This document shows positions 9,466 through 17,721 of a stretch of 64,000 nucleotides of DNA, one piece after another; the first letter of the stretch is position 1; each line of letters opens with the position of its first letter. Below the pieces are notes generated by a model, which searched no databases, was not told the origin of the DNA, and saw only the letters and a program-made list of their open reading frames with translations. Both the position numbers and the translations under genes were made by a program. The stretch covers positions 1 to 64,000 of the forward strand of contig CAVTZG010000024.1 of the NCBI GenBank assembly GCA_963739135.1. The letters run 5' to 3'. The stretch comes from Palsa-504 sp963739135. GTDB taxonomy: Bacteria > Actinomycetota > Actinomycetes > Streptosporangiales > Streptosporangiaceae.

Positions 9466-10156
9466 ACCGCGAGTCTTCTGCTTCCGAGTCAAGCTCGGCA
9501 AGGATCCTGGTGGCAGATTCCTGGAGTTTCGGCAGGTCGCGCGTCACTGTGTTCCACACGACGTCGAGATCGATATCGAAGTAGCCGTGGCTCACCCGAT
9601 TGCGCATGTCGGTGATCACGCGCCACGGCACTTCAGGATGCGCGGTCCGAACCTTATCGCCTACACCTCGTGCCGCTTCGCCGATAATCTCTATCCAATG
9701 AAGCACCGCGCTCTGCAGCAGTTCGTCGGTGTCGAAGCGCGTCCGGTCGTCCTGGACGTAGCGCCTGATCCTATCGATCGCGGCCAAGACGTCCGCCAGA
9801 CGTTCACGGTCGTCTCTCACAAGGCGACGGCCTCGGCCAACCTGGTCCCGGATGCGCGCCTTCAGCCCACGCGGCGTGGCCACATCCACATGACGCCCGA
9901 CGATCTCCTCAACGTCAAGCGCGAAACCGCTGAGGTCGAACAGCGTGGTGTCCGGACCCGGGGCTACCAGGAGATCCACATCACTCGTCTCGATCGCTTC
10001 CCCGCGAGCTACCGAACCGAACACACGCACATCACGCAAGCCGCGCTGGGACGCGGCCGCGAGAATCTGCCGCCGAATCGCCCGAAGGGACCCGAGATCC
10101 GGCGGCCGTTCCTGCTGCGGTGGACCTGGCACTATGAGTCCTTTCCCAATACACAT
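9464..10156 (-). CDS. Single-chain MNT-HEPN toxin-antitoxin-like protein
   Basis: One open frame joins two domains that are usually separate genes. Numbered from ATG 10156 (230 aa), residues 20-110 are a minimal nucleotidyltransferase with the complete GS-X10-DXD motif (Gly47-Ser48, Asp59, Asp61). Residues 115-220 are a HEPN/HepT-like domain with R-X4-H-X-Y (Arg185, His190, Tyr192). In two-gene MntA/HepT systems the MNT antitoxin adds AMP to that Tyr and silences the HEPN RNase; the same modification in cis is an inference here. An alternative ATG lies at 10276, with no strong ribosome site at either. A PIN remnant follows directly. Confidence 0.85.
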   Translation of the reverse strand: MCIGKGLIVPGPPQQERPPDLGSLRAIRRQILAAASQRGLRDVRVFGSVARGEAIETSDVDLLVAPGPDTTLFDLSGFALDVEEIVGRHVDVATPRGLKARIRDQVGRGRRLVRDDRERLADVLAAIDRIRRYVQDDRTRFDTDELLQSAVLHWIEIIGEAARGVGDKVRTAHPEVPWRVITDMRNRVSHGYFDIDLDVVWNTVTRDLPKLQESATRILAELDSEAEDSR

Positions 10157-10440
10157 GCTACTCGTGTCCTCGGCCGCTTCACGGAACCCCAGGTCAGACC
10201 ACCCGTGGCGCGTCATGCCAGGATAGCCAGCTGACGGCAACCCGTTGTCCAGCCCCGCATACTCTTGGCGAGCCACGCAAGCAGCCAGTCCGGTCCTTCC
10301 CGCCGTACGCCTTGGTTCGCCAGACCCGCTCGACAGCTACTCTATGTGACCATATGCGGACCAACGGTACAAACATCGCCCCGCCGGCATCGGTATACAA
10401 TCCGGTCCACGGCTCGCCGACCACGGGTATCAAAATCGCT

Positions 10441-10482
10441 GGTGGGGCGGGTGGGGCTCGAACCCACGACCGGCGGATTATG
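10441..10482 (-). repeat. att-like copy of the tRNA 3' part (copy A)
   Basis: 42 bases identical to the 3' portion of the tRNA gene at 36244-36317, covering the T-arm, variable loop and the 3' side of the anticodon stem, plus two bases beyond the tRNA end. It ends at GGATTATG, where the tRNA continues with the anticodon loop. This is the pattern left by integrase crossover in the anticodon region. The next 70 bases resemble those after copies B and C. It is not a functional tRNA because the 5' half is missing. Confidence 0.85.
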
Positions 10483-10550
10483 GAAGCACGGCTTCGTGCA
10501 TCATGCGCACTAGCTGCACGGATACCACGGAGCCGTGCCGCCGATCGCCC

Positions 10551-12161
10551 TTAGCTTGTTATTTAACCCTTCTGCCTGCGGGTTTCCTTCTTGGGTTCGT
10601 CTCGCTTGACGGTCTTGCCCACGTCGTGGCAGGTGGCCGGGCGCCGGTTCTTCGAGCCGGGCGGGCGGCCGGGCCGGGCTTGCCGGGTTTCGGCGCGCTG
10701 GCCAGGCCGGGCAGTGCCTGGCGGATGTTCCGGAACCCGCGCCGGACCCGGGCGGGGGTCAGGCGGCCGGCCGGGCAGGGCCGCTGCCAGGGCAGGCGGA
10801 TGTCGGCGGCCAGGCCGCGGGCGAGCCAGAGCTGAGCGTAGGCGGCGATGATCAGCCAGGTCCACCGGTCAGCGGCGGCCGGGTCGCGCAGCTTGGGCCG
10901 GGTCCAGCCGAGGACCTGCTTGAAGAACCTGAACGTGTGTTCGATATCAAAGCGTCGCAGGAATGCCTGCCAGGTGCGGTCGACCGCGTCAGCGGATAGG
11001 CCGGGGGCCGTGGTCCACAGCCACAGCGGGTCCGGGCTGCGGTCGCCGGGCAGGTGATCGACGGCCAGGCGGATGAGGGTGCCCTCGATGACGGGCAGCT
11101 CGCCGTCGTGGTCCTCCCATCCGGCGCGGCTGGCGAGCCGCTGGTGCAGCCGGCCCAGGCCATGGCGCGGGCGGTGCCGTAGCGGGTTGTCCCGGTGGCC
11201 GCAGTCACCGCCGGGGCGGGCCAGGTTCGCTGGTCGGCGAGCTTGAGCGCGGCGCCGTGCCGGGACGGGCGGCCGTTGGTGCCGGGCTGGCGTGCCGGGG
11301 CGGGAAAGTACATCACCCGGTCGCTGCGCAGCCGGCCCAGCACCTCCGACGGGGAGATCCGGCCAGCAGCCAGGCCAGCCTGGTCAGGTCATAGCCGGAG
11401 TCGAAGATCACCACGATGCCCGGGTCGCCGTCGTGCCAGTGCCCGGCGGCGATGATCCGGGTCACCACGCCGCGGACCTGCCCGGCCGTGACCTCGGTCG
11501 CGTCATCGGCCGGGCCGAGCCGGACCGCATCCAGCGGCAGGACCCACGACGTCCGGCCGGGCTCCAGCGCGGCGACCAGCGAGTACGGCCAGCCCGGGAT
11601 CATCTGCGCGTTCCCTTTCCCGCGCGCGTAGCAGTGGCAGAACAGCCGCTCCGCGCTGGCAGGGGCGTCCGGGCGCAGCCAGTTGCTCACGTCCACCGCC
11701 AGCCGGATCCGCCCGTCGTCCCAGGCCGGCAGCCGCAGCGCGGCCAGCGCCCAGCGCAGCCGGGCGACCTGCACCTGCCCGCGGTTGAGCGCCTTGTACA
11801 CCGCGCCGTGCCCGCGGCGGCACTCCGGCTCCAGCGACAACTCCGCGGCCATGTGCACCCGGTCCTGCTTGCACAGCACCGCGTCGCACACCTCCGGCAG
11901 CGTGTCCCGGTACTTCCCGAAGCAGCCGAACAGCTCGGCGCGGAACGCGGCGAGCACCCGCGCGCCTGTTCCTCGCCCTGCCCGTCCTGGACCGCCTCCT
12001 GCGGCCAGGCCATACTGAAGGCCACGGCCACCGCCTCCACTATCGGATTCCGTCAGACAGAACCAACAGTGTCGCGGTGGCCGCCCGCTGTCACGGCAAC
12101 ACGCCAGACAACATGGACAAAACCCGTCACGACAGACAGCAGAGGTTAAATAACAAGCTAA
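10551..12161. mobile_element. Insertion sequence with perfect 18-bp terminal inverted repeats
   Basis: The left end reads TTAGCTTGTTATTTAACC (10551-10568) and its exact reverse complement closes the element at 12144-12161, enclosing 1611 bp and one decayed transposase gene on the minus strand. Comparison with the arms after att copies B and C shows that the IS sits inside the arm of copy A, between the GCCGCCGATCGCCC block and the GGTCCACG repeat. No clear target duplication can be fixed. Confidence 0.85.
10563..12013 (-). pseudogene. NF041680-like IS transposase, frameshifted
   Basis: Starts MAWPQEAVQDGQ (ATG 12013). After an extra GC dinucleotide near 11957 it continues VLAAFRAELFGCF, LSLEPECRRGHGAVYKALNR, VDVSNWLRPDA, RLFCHCYARGKGNAQMIPGW and SYLVAALEPGRTSW-like DDE-domain segments. 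Further frame changes near 11340, 11140 and 10680 lead to FLRRFDIEHTFRFFKQVLGW (with the catalytic Glu), then AAADRWTWLIIAAYAQLWLA and the conserved tail PGRPPGSKNRRPA to KTVKR. At least four frameshifts mean that the IS is not autonomous. Confidence 0.8.
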
Positions 12162-12185
12162 GCGCACTGGTTGCACAGATGGCTC

Positions 12186-12205
12186 GGTCCACGAACCGGT
12201 CCACG
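12186..12205 (+). repeat. Integration-arm direct repeat (copy A)
   Basis: Two GGTCCACG octamers spaced 12 bases start to start. The same block occurs after att copies B, C and D and next to the integrase gene at 36193. It probably marks a recombinase or excisionase arm site; its separation from att copy A by 1.7 kb is due to the IS. Confidence 0.7.
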
Positions 12206-12375
12206 GCCGCGGCGCCCGATCCCTTAATCTCGCTACTGTGCGTGACATCGTTAGCAGCGCCCCGGCCTATGTCAGGAGCCTGGGCCCAGCCCGGAACATA
12301 ACTAACCGTGGGGTCTCGGCGCGCCCGCGCCGTCTGCACGGCCGGGTTGACGGCGCGGCGAGCTAGCATCGTGGC

Positions 12376-12624
12376 ATGAGCGCGCAACCTTCAGAGCACG
12401 ACAGTCACGACATCATCCGTCTCGGTGGCGAAACGGCTGTCGTGGTTCCGGTGCACGAATACCACACGCTGAAGGCCCTGCGGGACCGCGCATCCGCCGA
12501 GCAGGTCGAGGAAGCCGAGATCGCCGCCGCAATCGCCGAGCACGAGGCATGGAAGGCGGCCGGGCGGCCGGGCCTGAAGTCGCACGAGGAGTTCATGGCT
12601 GAGGTGTTCGGCGGCTCCCGGTGA
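12376..12624 (+). CDS. Phd/YefM-type antitoxin
   Basis: An 82-residue acidic protein. The N-terminal part (DIIRLGGETAVVVPVHEYHT LKALRD region) is the DNA-binding Phd/YefM fold pattern, and the C-terminal part (EHEAWKAAGRPGLKSHEEFM) is the flexible toxin-wrapping tail seen in this family. Its TGA overlaps the GTG of the RelE-like toxin by four bases, the usual translational coupling of type II pairs, in which antitoxin and complex repress their own promoter. It lies inside the segment between att copies A and B, where such pairs often stabilise mobile DNA. Confidence 0.8.
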   Translation: MSAQPSEHDSHDIIRLGGETAVVVPVHEYHTLKALRDRASAEQVEEAEIAAAIAEHEAWKAAGRPGLKSHEEFMAEVFGGSR

Positions 12625-12848
12625 GGATCATCTGGTCAGAGATCGCGCAGGCGACCTTTGTCCGCTTCATGGCCGACCAGGCCGGGATGATGGCCGTCAA
12701 CCGCGCCGTGGAAGCCTTAGCTGACGATCCGGCGCCTCTGGGCGCGTTCGTCCGCGGCGCCTACCGCAGGCTGCGCGTCGGTCCTTACCGGGTGCTGTAT
12801 GAGGTCGAAGGGAACCTGATCACCATCGTGCGGATAGACCGGGTATAA
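12621..12848 (+). CDS. RelE/ParE-family toxin
   Basis: A 75-residue basic protein starting at GTG 12621, inside the antitoxin stop codon. RIIWSEIAQATFVRFM, then LRVGPYRVLYEV and ITIVRIDRV at the C-terminus are the beta-sheet core of the RelE/ParE fold. A cognate RNase or gyrase poison cannot be told apart from sequence alone; family members of this length next to Phd-type antitoxins are usually mRNA interferases. The frame is complete, so the pair may still be active. Confidence 0.8.
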   Translation: MRIIWSEIAQATFVRFMADQAGMMAVNRAVEALADDPAPLGAFVRGAYRRLRVGPYRVLYEVEGNLITIVRIDRV

Positions 12849-13167
12849 GCTGCGACCACCGACTCGAGCAGCTGGCAGAGGGCCTCCGGTAGTGCACTAA
12901 CGCGAGCCCGCTGTCCGGGACCAGGCAGTCCGGGAAGCCGCCGAGATCGTCCAGCCGACCTATCGCGAGATCGCTGGCAGCACTAGGAACCCGGCACAAC
13001 GCCCGCCACCATCACTACCTCACAATCCCGCGGAGAGTTCGCTGGTCCTGGGAGAGCGCTGCGACATGCAGCCGCTGACCGGCTTCGCTCATGCCCTGAT
13101 TTGTCAGAGGGTCGCGTTACCGTCATTCTCTGTGCTCGCCCACGGGGCGGCATGTGAGGAGCGGACG

Positions 13168-14477
13168 ATGAAGGAACTGGTCTTGCCGGTGCCGAAGATG
13201 GTGTCGGCAACCTATGTAGTCCCGGTAGCCACGCCAATGGGCACGGCCGAAGCAAGGCAGAAGGCCAGCATGGCGGTCGAAACGAGGCTGACCGGGCCGC
13301 TGCGGACGCTAACGGCGGAGTGGCTCGCCAAAGGGGTGGTGAAGGTCGGGGTCGAGGCAGCCGGTCCGCCGCCATCCGGGTTGCTGGACAGGGAGCTGTT
13401 CGGCACTCCGGAACAGCGGGTCTTCCTCGCCCGTGCGCGCGCGTTCGTCCGGTTCAGTGCCACGCAGCGAGCATCGCTGATCGGCATGCAGGAATGGAAG
13501 GCGCGCGGCCCGGCCGCGGCGCTCGCTGCCGAGCTCGGCGCACCCGTGCTGGACCCGCAGGCGCTCCAGGTTCTGACCGCCGAGGACGCGCTGGCCGCCT
13601 TGCCCGACACGACGCTGACCATTCCGGCCAGCATCAGTGGTGACATAACCATCGGCCTCACGTTCAAATCCTGGGTGCGCGTACACGACGTCGGCTATCA
13701 GGGCATGATCGCGGTCATGACCGATGGCATGCGCCGCTTCGGGCTGCCCGAGCTCAGGCTGGGCCCCGCATCGCCGGAGCTGCGGGAGGAGCTAACCACG
13801 CTACTGAACGGGGTGGCCTTCCGGATCTGGTCCGACCTGATCGCCCGCGCGCAAGATACCCCGAAGGCTGCCGGCTTGCTCCATCTTCCGCGCTTCCTGC
13901 GGGTACCGGCCGAGATGGACATTCACCGCCGGGACCTGGACCGGGCAAACGGCGTCCCGAACCGGGCGGCACGTTCGCCCTCATCGGGCTGCAGTTCGAT
14001 CCGGTGCAAGGTGAAGACTCCGGGGGCTGGCTGACCGTATGCCCGCCCGCTTGCTGGGACACGAGCTGGGAGGACTTCATCGCCGATACGTGCCACGGGA
14101 TGTTCGGCTTCGAGAAGCCGCGCTGGCACTACATCCCGGAGTTCGGCGCTCTCGTGGATGCTTTGGCCAAAGCGGCGCAGACCCTGCCGGAAGCCCGGTC
14201 CCGGTTCCTGAGCGGCGACCTGCCGCCCGGCGGTCGGCTCATGGTCCGGTACGACGCAGCAGACGCCGACGAACTCCGGTGGGCCAAGGTCGAATCCTGG
14301 GAGGACGCCGGACACGCGGTCATCCGCGACACCGGGCGGGAACTCGCACCCGGAGTGCGGCCCGGCCCCCTGGTGGCGATCGAGACCAGGTCCATCGCTG
14401 ACTGGGGCATCTGGGTGGACGGCAGCGGCGTCGTCGAGGGCGCCGCCACCGAAGGCGCCGGCCACCATCTCGCGTAG
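13168..14477 (+). pseudogene. Hypothetical protein, possibly DUF2314-like C-terminus, one frameshift
   Basis: ATG 13168 follows a good ribosome site (GAGGAGCGG). About 265 residues of an uncharacterised protein (MKELVLPVPKMVSATYVVPV, then RVHDVGYQGMIAVMTDGMRR) run to near 13960, where the frame must shift by one to continue GGTFALIGLQFDPVQGEDSG and run to TAG at 14475. The last 70 residues (LRWAKVESWEDAGHAVIRDT, then VAIETRSIADWG) resemble a DUF2314-type domain. I see no catalytic motif. A single sequencing error would restore a protein of about 437 residues, so the pseudogene status is provisional. Confidence 0.55.
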
Positions 14478-14646
14478 CCGATCCACGCCGGGGACGCCTG
14501 GCCGCGGTGGTCAGTCACACAAGAGCTGACACGAGGAGTCGGTTTCTAGCTGCCATGCTGTGGGCTGGCTGGTGAGACCAAGGGAATCGAACCGTACAGC
14601 CGGTCCTCGCCAACCGGATTTTCAAACCTTTATTCAGGTTCTGTTA

Positions 14647-14690
14647 GGTGGGGCGGGTGGGGCTCGAACCCACGACCGGCGGATTATGAG
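14647..14690 (-). repeat. att-like copy of the tRNA 3' part (copy B)
   Basis: 44 bases identical to the tRNA 3' part, ending GGATTATGAG and so two bases longer than copy A. The following 150 bases closely match those after copy C, including CTAGCTGCAC, the GGTCCACG repeat and the block around CTACAGAACGTTACCGCC. Confidence 0.88.
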
Positions 14691-14756
14691 AAGCACGGCC
14701 TTATGCACGAGGGGCGCTAGCTGCACGGATCCCGCGAGGCCATGCCGCCGATGGCC

Positions 14757-15128
14757 CTAATTGCACTGTATGCACGGGTGGCTCGGTCCACGAACCGGTC
14801 CACGCTTTACCATGGCGATCACCGGATGCCAACTACAGAACGTTACCGCCGGTAGGGCCTGATATGCCAGGGCTACGGCAAAGGGCGCGACGTGGTTCGA
14901 CTTGACTACCCGCCGCTCATCACCGACGGTGTAGAAGACGCGGTGCCGCCGGGCCCGCAGGCGCCGCAGATCGGGCGACCCGTAAGGGAGCGACTCCAGC
15001 GGCCGCGGCTCATCGGCGAGCTGGCTAACACCGTCCCGGAGCGCAGTGACACCGACGGGATCGTCGCCTAAGGAAGCCCGGCGTCTGTTGCCTAGAGCTT
15101 GAATCGCCCAGTTGACTTGATAGCTCAC
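14757..15128 (-). CDS. RelE-like toxin with an atypical C-terminal extension
   Basis: MSYQVNWAIQAL, DGVSQLADEPRPLESLPYGS, PDLRRLRARRHRVFYTVGDE and RRVV form a RelE/ParE core of about 80 residues. Family members normally end shortly after this strand. Here the frame continues about 40 residues through the integration arm of att copy B (it encodes the complement of GGTCCACG-AACC-GGTCCACG) before stopping at 14757. The tail is therefore an accident of integration, and activity is doubtful. No antitoxin gene adjoins it; a fragment of another gene lies upstream. Confidence 0.6.
   Translation of the reverse strand: MSYQVNWAIQALGNRRRASLGDDPVGVTALRDGVSQLADEPRPLESLPYGSPDLRRLRARRHRVFYTVGDERRVVKSNHVAPFAVALAYQALPAVTFCSWHPVIAMVKRGPVRGPSHPCIQCN
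14785..14804 (+). repeat. Integration-arm direct repeat (copy B)
   Basis: GGTCCACG-AACC-GGTCCACG, about 95 bases after att copy B. It is followed by a block (CCGGATGCCAACTACAGAAC, then GTTACCGCC) almost identical to the one after arm copy C. Confidence 0.75.
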
Positions 15129-15129
15129 C

Positions 15130-15462
15130 GGGATGGCAGGCCCAGGCGGCGGCCCGCTTCCTCATGCGACACGTAGCGGATCGCCAGCCGGGCGTGGCCG
15201 GCGCGGAACCAGCCGAGCAGCTCATCGTCGGTGGCTCCGGTCCGGAGGATCTCCGCCTCCGACGGGCCGTGGAGGACGGCTTCCGGGCATTCAATGATGT
15301 GCCGGGCGGCCCGACCGGTGGACGTATCCGACGTGGCGCAGCAGGTCCTTGACCCGCAGGTCGGGCAGGGAGGGACAGAGGTCTCCAGGCCGGCCGTTCG
15401 GCCGCGGCCACGAGCAGGCCGCCTTGGCGGCGCAGAGCGTCGATGTGGTCAGGCATCTCCAC
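15130..15462 (-). pseudogene. Mycothiol-dependent maleylpyruvate-isomerase-like N-terminal fragment
   Basis: Starts MEMPDHIDALRRQGGLL. After a frame change it reads CPSLPDLRVKDLLRHVGYVH, then SEAEILRTGATDDELLGWFR and ARLAIRYVSHEEA before the sequence breaks off. The SLPDLRVxDLLRHxG motif is the mycothiol/maleylpyruvate-isomerase N-terminal (DinB-like helical bundle) signature. About 110 of the usual 200-260 residues are left, with at least two frameshifts. Confidence 0.6.
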
Positions 15463-15498
15463 GCCGCCATTGTCCCGCGACCGATGGGCCCGCCGGCA

Positions 15499-16284
15499 CT
15501 AGGCCGGGAGCGGCTCACCGGTTTCCAGCAGGGTCTTGAGGCTCGCGATGACATCCGGCCACCCGACGCTGACCATCTCGGCGATGGTGCTGCCCGGGTC
15601 GAAACCGTCGTGGATGACGGTCAGCTTCACGCCCTGGGTGGCCGGCTCGATGTCGAAGGTGACCTTGGACCGGCGTTCGCCGGCCAGCTTGGTCAGCAGT
15701 TCCTGCTCCCAGCCGAACTTCTCGGCCAGCTCGGGCGTGATGGTGTGCCAGGTGTAGGACAGGCGGCGGTACGGGTCGGATTCGAGCACGACCTGCTCCG
15801 GGTCGCTGATCAGCACGCCATGGTTGTCCCACGTCACCGGCGAGCCCTTGGCCCAGTCGGTGACGAGTTCGGTCTGCCAGTAGCGCCGGGTGAAGGCGGG
15901 GTCGGTCAGGCCCTGCCACAGCCGCTCGGGCGTGGTGCGGATGTATGTGGTGTAGACGAACGAGGGCGCTTCCACTTCGGTCTCCTCCAGTGTTTTCTTC
16001 AGGTCGGCCAGGGCGTCGACCCTGGGCTGGTCGTAACGGCTGATCCAGCGCTCGGCGATATCGCTGATGGGGGCGGCGTTCAGGTAGTGCAGCTTCTCCC
16101 GGCCCCGGCGCACAGCGGTCACCGGGCCGGCCGCCTCAAGCACCGCCAGGTGCTTGCTGACCGACTGCCGGGCCATGTCCAGCCCGGCGCACAGCTCGCG
16201 CAGCGTCTGGCCGCTGTGGGCGTTCAGGCTGTCCAGCAGCATGCGGCGGCTGGGATCAGCCAGCGCTTTGAACACGTCATCCAT
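15499..16284 (-). CDS. ArsR-family HTH fused to an SRPBCC/AHSA1 domain
   Basis: A 261-residue protein from ATG 16284. Residues 1-85 are an ArsR winged helix (MDDVFKALADPSRRMLLDSL, QSVSKHLAVLEAAG), and residues 110-255 an AHSA1/START-like ligand-binding fold (APSFVYTTYIRTTPERLWQG, FTRRYWQ, SDPYRRLSYTWH, TFDIEPATQGVKLTVIHDGF). This fusion is a known actinobacterial regulator type that senses small hydrophobic ligands or partner proteins. GGAG lies 9 bases before ATG 16284. An upstream in-frame ATG at 16308 sits inside a perfect dyad and is less likely. The dyads upstream suggest autoregulation. Confidence 0.88.
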   Translation of the reverse strand: MDDVFKALADPSRRMLLDSLNAHSGQTLRELCAGLDMARQSVSKHLAVLEAAGPVTAVRRGREKLHYLNAAPISDIAERWISRYDQPRVDALADLKKTLEETEVEAPSFVYTTYIRTTPERLWQGLTDPAFTRRYWQTELVTDWAKGSPVTWDNHGVLISDPEQVVLESDPYRRLSYTWHTITPELAEKFGWEQELLTKLAGERRSKVTFDIEPATQGVKLTVIHDGFDPGSTIAEMVSVGWPDVIASLKTLLETGEPLPA

Positions 16285-16296
16285 CTCGCCATCTCC

Positions 16297-16344
16297 AAAG
16301 GCAGCCATCTGGCTGCCTTTTACATTAGGCAGCCGAACGGCTGC
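16297..16344. promoter_or_regulatory. Two tandem dyads, probable ArsR-type operator
   Basis: AAAGGCAGCC-ATCT-GGCTGCCTTT (16297-16320) is a perfect inverted repeat with 10-base arms. GCAGCC-GAAC-GGCTGC (16329-16344) repeats its core with the centre 28 bases away. Both lie directly upstream of the ArsR-SRPBCC start. Two same-phase dyads at a regulator promoter fit cooperative binding by its own dimers. Confidence 0.7.
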
Positions 16345-16442
16345 ATGTCAAGCCGCCAGAAGAACTCGCCGGGCCCATCCCGGATCCGGCCGACCGCACG
16401 TCTTACGGTGTCCTCCTGGTCATGAGCGAGGGAAGGTAACGA

Positions 16443-16640
16443 GTGCTCGGCCGTAGTCACGCCCTCAGCGGTGCCGTCGCCGGAATCGCCCTCGGCTCGC
16501 TAGCGTCCTGCACGAGCGGGCGGGATCGCTGGCCATGCGTGCGGGCTGACGGCGGCCTTCGCCCTGGCTCCGGACATCGATCAGGCGGGGCAATCCATGA
16601 GCCGGTGGTCCGGCATCTCTGCCACGTGCTTAACGTTTCG
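16443..16640 (+). pseudogene. YdjM/DUF457-type membrane hydrolase fragment
   Basis: GTG 16443 opens LGRSHALSGAVAGIALGSLA, the conserved start (HxLSG-type metal motif) of membrane-bound metal-dependent hydrolases. After a frame change near 16540 it continues LTAAFALAPDIDQAG, with the second conserved acidic motif PDIDQ. Only the first 60 or so residues remain. Confidence 0.6.
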
Positions 16641-16697
16641 CGAGTGTGCTCCGCGCGGCTCATGTCTGCCGTGAGCGCTCCATCGTATGATCCGGAT

Positions 16698-16946
16698 ATG
16701 AGCGACCGGAAGACGCGTCTGACCGTGACCGTGGATCCCCGTCTCGCCGCTTACGCCGAGCAGCTGGTGGAAGCAGGCAAGGCGCCGTCAGTGTCGGCTG
16801 TGTTCAACGACGCCCTCGCTGAGCGCGTCGAACGCGACAGGCGCATCCGGCGGCGGTGGAAAGAGGCGGCCGAGCACGCCGACCGGGCCAAGGTGGACCG
16901 GATGAAAGCGCACATCGACGCGCAGCTCGCCCAGCTCAACACGTGA
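16698..16946 (+). CDS. Ribbon-helix-helix-like antitoxin
   Basis: An 82-residue protein (MSDRKTRLTVTVDPRLAAYA). A short N-terminal beta strand with alternating residues and then two helices (YAEQLVEAGKAPSVSAVFND, ALAERVERDRRIRRRW) fit an RHH (CopG/ParD/MazE-type) DNA-binding antitoxin, followed by a charged tail. A GTG overlapping its end (GTGAGTGAG at 16943) opens a short frame whose sister frame reads LDDRLYIVEIADPDEEPDDG. That is probably a remnant of, or a small, partner protein and not a recognisable MazF or ParE toxin. It may be an orphan antitoxin. Confidence 0.65.
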   Translation: MSDRKTRLTVTVDPRLAAYAEQLVEAGKAPSVSAVFNDALAERVERDRRIRRRWKEAAEHADRAKVDRMKAHIDAQLAQLNT

Positions 16947-17119
16947 GTGAGGACGGCGGTGGCGGCAGCACTCCGAAGACCTGGATGACCGCCTGTACAT
17001 CGTCGAGATCGCCGACCCGGACGAGGAGCCGGATGACGGGGCGGGGAACTGAGACCGAGCCAGAGGTCAGCCGACCAGGGATAATGCCAGGTCACAGGGC
17101 CTTTTTTGTGATTTCACGC

Positions 17120-17162
17120 GTGGGGCGGGTGGGGCTCGAACCCACGGCCGGCGGATTATGAG
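17120..17162 (-). repeat. att-like copy of the tRNA 3' part (copy C)
   Basis: 43 bases that match the tRNA 3' part with one difference (CCCACGGCCGG instead of CCCACGACCGG), ending TTATGAG. The arm after it shares long blocks with copy B. The mismatch suggests some divergence since integration. Confidence 0.85.
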
Positions 17163-17256
17163 AACTACGGCCCCATGCATCGTGCGCACTAGCTGCACCG
17201 ATACCACGGAGTCGTGCCACCGATGGCCCTGATCGCACCGTTAGCACCGATAGCTC

Positions 17257-17288
17257 GGTCCACGAACCGGTCCACGAACCGGTCCACG
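17257..17288 (+). repeat. Integration-arm direct repeat (copy C, three units)
   Basis: Three GGTCCACG units in 12-base steps, one more than in the other arms. It is followed by GGATGCCAGCTACAGAACG and TTACCGCC as after copy B. The 12-base unit has evidently been gained or lost here. Confidence 0.75.
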
Positions 17289-17721
17289 CCGACCATAGCG
17301 ATTATCGGATGCCAGCTACAGAACGTTACCGCCCGGCCGATAAGCGCATTGCCCACGCCCGATGGCAGAAGGCGCCAAGAGACCCAAACGTCGCTAACCG
17401 CCGAGCCACTGGATCTTGACCACCAGCACGAGATCATCAGGCGGATAACCAGGAACGTGACCATGCCCCCGCCGTCCGGGCCGAAATGCATGGAATACGG
17501 GGGCTCCGACCACCATCCTCCCCAAGCGCGCCCATAGCCCCGAGGTCTGACGCCGGGACGACTCCGCCCATCGCTCGATGCCTGAGATCGTGGTTTATGC
17601 TGCAGAATTTCCTTTCCGCAGCGTGATCAGCCGTGCTCCCGGTGGACATGTGTCCTGCCCGCGGACCCGGAGGCGCCCTCTCGCACCCGCAGCCACGGTA
17701 ATCAACGCGGCGTGCTCCTGC

